From positions 186,001 to 250,000 of the forward strand of contig DUEV01000002.1 of NCBI GenBank assembly GCA_011170375.1: a stretch of DNA of 64,000 bases, given 5' to 3'. Below, one piece after another: positions 61,431 through 64,000 of the stretch. Source of the DNA: Dehalococcoidia bacterium (GTDB lineage Bacteria; Chloroflexota; Dehalococcoidia; Dehalococcoidales; Fen-1064). The position numbers and the translations under genes are program-made. Each line of letters opens with the position of its first letter. Positions within the stretch are counted from its first letter, which is position 1. Below the pieces are notes generated by a model. The model did not search any database, was not told the DNA's origin, and worked only from the letters and a program-made list of their open reading frames with translations.

Positions 61431-62177
61431 ATGAAAAGATATCTTTTGCTTGTCCTGGTTGGGTTGGTGATTCTCAGCCTGGTAATCAGTGGTTGTGATA
61501 ACAAGACAACGGTGATCCGCATCGCCACTGATGCCACCTGGCCGCCCTTTGAATACGTTGACGAGGATACTAAAGAGATTGTCGGATTCGACATCGACCT
61601 GATAAATGCCATCGCCGAGAAGGAGGGCCTCGAAATAGAGATTGTCAACGTGGCGTGGGACCCGCTTCTGGCTGGTATGGCGCAGTGCACGTATGATGCG
61701 GCAATATCAGCCATGACCATCACCGAAGAGCGTGCGGAGCAATTCCTTTTCTCGGACCCATACTTCTTTGCAGGGCAGATTATCACCGTACATATCGACA
61801 ACACCGACATCAACAGCAAACATGACCTATCTGGTAAAGTAGTCGGGGCTCAAATCGGCACAACCGGCGCCATTGAGGTGGGAAATATCGGAGGGGCACA
61901 GCTCAGGACATACGACGATATCGGTCTGGCTATGCAGGACCTGATGAACGGGCAGATCGATGCCGTTGTTGCTGATAATCCACTGGCTCTAAGCTATGTT
62001 GGTGAGAATCCAGATGATTTGAAGACAGTTGGTGATGTCTTTACCGACGAAAATTACGGGATAGCGATTTGCAAGGACAATACAGAGCTGCAGGCTCAAA
62101 TCAACTCGGGCCTGGAAGCCGTTATGGAAGAAGGCCTGATTGACGACCTGGTTGACAAGTGGCTTGTGGGCGACTAG
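61431..62177 (+). CDS. Amino-acid ABC transporter substrate-binding lipoprotein
   Basis: ATG 61431 with AGAGGTGTGAG ahead gives 248 residues; the long frame before it is chance. A lipoprotein signal ends VISGC. The mature part is a family 3 solute-binding protein: IRIATDATWPPFEYVDEDTKEIVGFDIDLINAIAEKEGLEIEIV, ISAMTITEERAEQFLFSDPYF and VVGAQIGTTGAIE. It captures polar amino acids outside the membrane for the permease and ATPase that follow. Confidence 0.92.
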   Translation: MKRYLLLVLVGLVILSLVISGCDNKTTVIRIATDATWPPFEYVDEDTKEIVGFDIDLINAIAEKEGLEIEIVNVAWDPLLAGMAQCTYDAAISAMTITEERAEQFLFSDPYFFAGQIITVHIDNTDINSKHDLSGKVVGAQIGTTGAIEVGNIGGAQLRTYDDIGLAMQDLMNGQIDAVVADNPLALSYVGENPDDLKTVGDVFTDENYGIAICKDNTELQAQINSGLEAVMEEGLIDDLVDKWLVGD

Positions 62178-62188
62178 GCCAATAAGGT

Positions 62189-62218
62189 AGCGGCAGGCCT
62201 GTCAAGGGGCCTGCCGCT
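62189..62218 (+). terminator. Intra-operon hairpin
   Basis: AGCGGCAGGCC and GGCCTGCCGCT form a perfect 11-bp stem over eight bases, followed by TTTA, between the binding-protein gene and the permease gene. Such a hairpin keeps the binding protein more abundant than the membrane parts. Confidence 0.75.
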
Positions 62219-62233
62219 TTACTCCGAAGTTTT

Positions 62234-63061
62234 ATGGCTGAACAACCGGAGCCCAGTTCCAACGGCAGCAAGCTGTTACGCACTCTTGGTGTCGAGTCCA
62301 CCATGCGTATTGACCCATGGTGGGGTCTGGTGGTCTTGGTAATCATCCTGATTGTGGTACTGTGCGTAGTTAGTGCCGACCCCTTCTGGAATATGCTACG
62401 CTTCGTAAGTGATGGTATCCTCATTACCGTCATTATTACGGTATCGTCGTTCGTTCTTGTGCTGGTGCTGGGCCTGTTCGGCGGCCTTGGTCGACTCTCA
62501 CAGAACCGCTTCATCTATGCACTGGCCACAGTCTACGTTGAGATTGTTCGGGGTATTCCTCTTCTGGTACAGCTAATCTGGTGGTACTATGCCTTTCCTG
62601 CCGTCATAAAAGAAGTAGGTAACTCGCTGGGCATCCAGGTCCTGGCTGACTATCAGGCAAACCCTATTGCCATGGCTATCGTGGGTATGACGGTCTGCTA
62701 CGGTGCCTATATGAGCGAGATATACCGCGCCGGTATCCAGAGTATCCCCAGGGGCCAGATGGAGGCCGCCCGCAGCCTGGGAATGACACGTTTCCAGGCT
62801 ATGCGTCACATTATCCTGCCACAGGCGATACGCGTTGTCCTACCGCCAGTGGGTAATGAGTTTATTGCCCTGCTCAAGGACTCTTCCCTGGTTAGTGTAG
62901 TGGCCGTAACCGATTTAACACGGCGGGGGCGCGAGTATATGTCCACGCATTTCAATCCTATCGAGACGTGGACAATGGTGGCTTTAGTATATCTGGTGAT
63001 GACCTTGCTATCAGCTCGCGGCGTAGCCTGGATTGAGAAGAGGAGCAAATTCGAAAGATGA
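62234..63061 (+). CDS. Amino-acid ABC transporter permease
   Basis: The 275-residue protein has a soluble head of ~25 residues, then five to six hydrophobic helices and the EAA loop [32 protein letters not shown] (residues ~175-206) where the ATPase docks. [16 protein letters not shown] is typical of HisM/GlnP permeases. It overlaps the ATPase gene by four bases (ATGA). A single permease gene implies a homodimer. Confidence 0.93.
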   Translation: MAEQPEPSSNGSKLLRTLGVESTMRIDPWWGLVVLVIILIVVLCVVSADPFWNMLRFVSDGILITVIITVSSFVLVLVLGLFGGLGRLSQNRFIYALATVYVEIVRGIPLLVQLIWWYYAFPAVIKEVGNSLGIQVLADYQANPIAMAIVGMTVCYGAYMSEIYRAGIQSIPRGQMEAARSLGMTRFQAMRHIILPQAIRVVLPPVGNEFIALLKDSSLVSVVAVTDLTRRGREYMSTHFNPIETWTMVALVYLVMTLLSARGVAWIEKRSKFER

Positions 63062-63798
63062 ACTCAGGTGAGCCAATCATCCAGATTAAAGACGTTCACA
63101 AGCACTTTGGTAGAGTACACGCGCTGCGAGGGGTAAGCCTGGATGTGCGGAAGGGCGAAGTGGTCGTCATTATCGGTCCCTCCGGGTCAGGCAAGTCCAC
63201 CCTGCTGCGCTGCATCAACCGTCTGGAGGAATACGATGCCGGCAACATCGTCGTGGACGGTATCTCACTGGACAACGCCAAGAATATCAATATTGTCCGT
63301 CAAGAGATAGGGATGGTGTTCCAGTCGTTCAACCTGTTTGCTCACTTGACAGTACTGAAAAACCTGGTCCTGACGCAGCGTGTGGTGCGTAAACGCTCCA
63401 ATGAAGAATCAGAGAGGATTGCTCTGGAACTCCTGAATAAGGTTGGTATTCCAGACAAGGCCGAGGCCTTCCCCATCCAGCTTTCCGGCGGACAGCAGCA
63501 GCGCGTAGCTATCGCACGGGCTTTGGCCATGAACCCAAAAATCATGCTCTTCGACGAACCAACCAGTGCGCTCGACCCCGAGATGATTAAGGAGGTCCTG
63601 GACGTCATGCTGGACCTGGCCAAGGAAGGTATGACGATGGTTGTTGTTTCACACGAGATGGGGTTTGCCCGCGCCGCCGCCGACCGCATGATACTCGTAG
63701 ACGAGGGCCAGATAGTCGAAGAGGCCGTGCCCGATAAGTTTTTTGCCTCTACCAACGAGCGCACCAAGCTATTCCTCAGCAAAGTGCTGCACATGTAA
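63058..63798 (+). CDS. Amino-acid ABC transporter ATP-binding protein
   Basis: The 246-residue protein has Walker [13 protein letters not shown] (residues ~37-48), Q-loop [14 protein letters not shown], signature [19 protein letters not shown], Walker [15 protein letters not shown] and the switch His in [15 protein letters not shown]. This is the GlnQ/HisP type. It completes an ABC importer with the two preceding genes. Confidence 0.96.
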   Translation: MNSGEPIIQIKDVHKHFGRVHALRGVSLDVRKGEVVVIIGPSGSGKSTLLRCINRLEEYDAGNIVVDGISLDNAKNINIVRQEIGMVFQSFNLFAHLTVLKNLVLTQRVVRKRSNEESERIALELLNKVGIPDKAEAFPIQLSGGQQQRVAIARALAMNPKIMLFDEPTSALDPEMIKEVLDVMLDLAKEGMTMVVVSHEMGFARAAADRMILVDEGQIVEEAVPDKFFASTNERTKLFLSKVLHM

Positions 63799-63943
63799 TA
63801 ATCGCGGCTGACACGCCAGACCCGAACAGGCATAAGGAACAATAGTGTTGGTATACCCTTTTTTCATGGCCGGGGAATATCGTCAGCGGAAACGTTGGCC
63901 ATTTTAGTTTTTGGTATTAATATATGAGGATGAACTCCGGGTT

Positions 63944-64000
63944 ATGGTCAGCCGCAGACGGTACTCACTGCACTTAATCGGCTTCTCGGCTTCTTCAGGA
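63944..64000 (+). CDS. Possible start of a gene running out of the window
   Basis: From ATG 63944 the frame MVSRRRYSLHLIGFSASSG stays open to the window edge (19 codons). A basic start followed by hydrophobic residues could be a signal or membrane segment. The ribosome site is poor, so this is a weak call. The stretch 63799-63943 holds nothing else I recognise. Confidence 0.2.
   Translation, partial: MVSRRRYSLHLIGFSASSG

Noticed and set aside
61-64000. CRISPR array, tRNA or rRNA genes
   Set aside because: No regularly spaced direct repeats, no cloverleaf with GGTTCRANNCC arm outside the riboswitch, and no rRNA-like stretch were seen by reading.

Overview
The window reads as a chromosome segment of an anaerobic, sediment- or subsurface-type Dehalococcoidia bacterium (Chloroflexota). 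This assignment is an inference from gene content, not from a marker phylogeny. Supporting content: an archaeal-type fructose-1,6-bisphosphate aldolase/phosphatase, a translin-like gene between a ThiD2-ThiE fusion and a membrane pyrophosphatase, ADP-forming acyl-CoA synthetase subunits, an NADH-oxidising NuoE/F/G-like module, cobalamin genes, and the DnaN C-terminus ending THVVMPMFVQW. I saw no rRNA, tRNA or CRISPR array.

Left part (1-28 kb) looks accessory and partly decayed. It holds a partial acyl-CoA synthetase, a DUF3795 gene split by an in-frame TGA, a PurF paralog lacking its N-terminal Cys next to a broken PurF remnant, CorA, a molybdopterin oxidoreductase lipoprotein, a TraB/GumN lipoprotein, a minor-pilin cluster whose last gene is frameshifted with two more stops, an MscL with a zinc-ribbon tail, catalase, methyltransferases, an arylsulfotransferase-like protein, a triple-PAS HD-GYP protein, a universal stress protein, and a gene split by an in-frame TAA. 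Scattered between genes is a 30-65 bp repeat whose reading resembles the C-terminus of DnaN; every copy I found lies left of dnaN.

Middle part (28-41 kb) is compact housekeeping on the minus strand: cobO-fbp-rdgB-dnaN and tmk-rnhB-yraN-thiE-translin-hppA. A plus-strand inositol-phosphate synthase carries an N-terminal helix-turn-helix, with a perfect palindrome inside its promoter, which suggests self-regulation. A PadR regulator with its own operator-like promoter heads a small operon ending in a methyltransferase.

Right part (41-64 kb): an M14-like peptidase, an enoyl-CoA hydratase family protein, a NuoE/F/G-like diaphorase with a divergent GAF-like/LuxR-type regulator, a cobalamin riboswitch upstream of a BtuF-like lipoprotein and a CobC-like phosphatase, moeA-mobA, small zinc-ribbon and membrane proteins with 11-bp-phased direct repeats upstream, a second acyl-CoA synthetase alpha subunit, a CxxC zinc protein / bS21 / RRM cluster, a transglutaminase-like protein, an aminotransferase, and a complete polar amino-acid ABC transporter.

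The genes suggest a B12-dependent anaerobe using acyl-CoA chemistry, pyrophosphate-driven ion pumping and gluconeogenesis. The most unusual items are the dnaN-tail repeats, the HTH-inositol synthase with its palindromic promoter, the Cys-less PurF with adjacent remnant, and the cluster of stop-interrupted genes in the left part.
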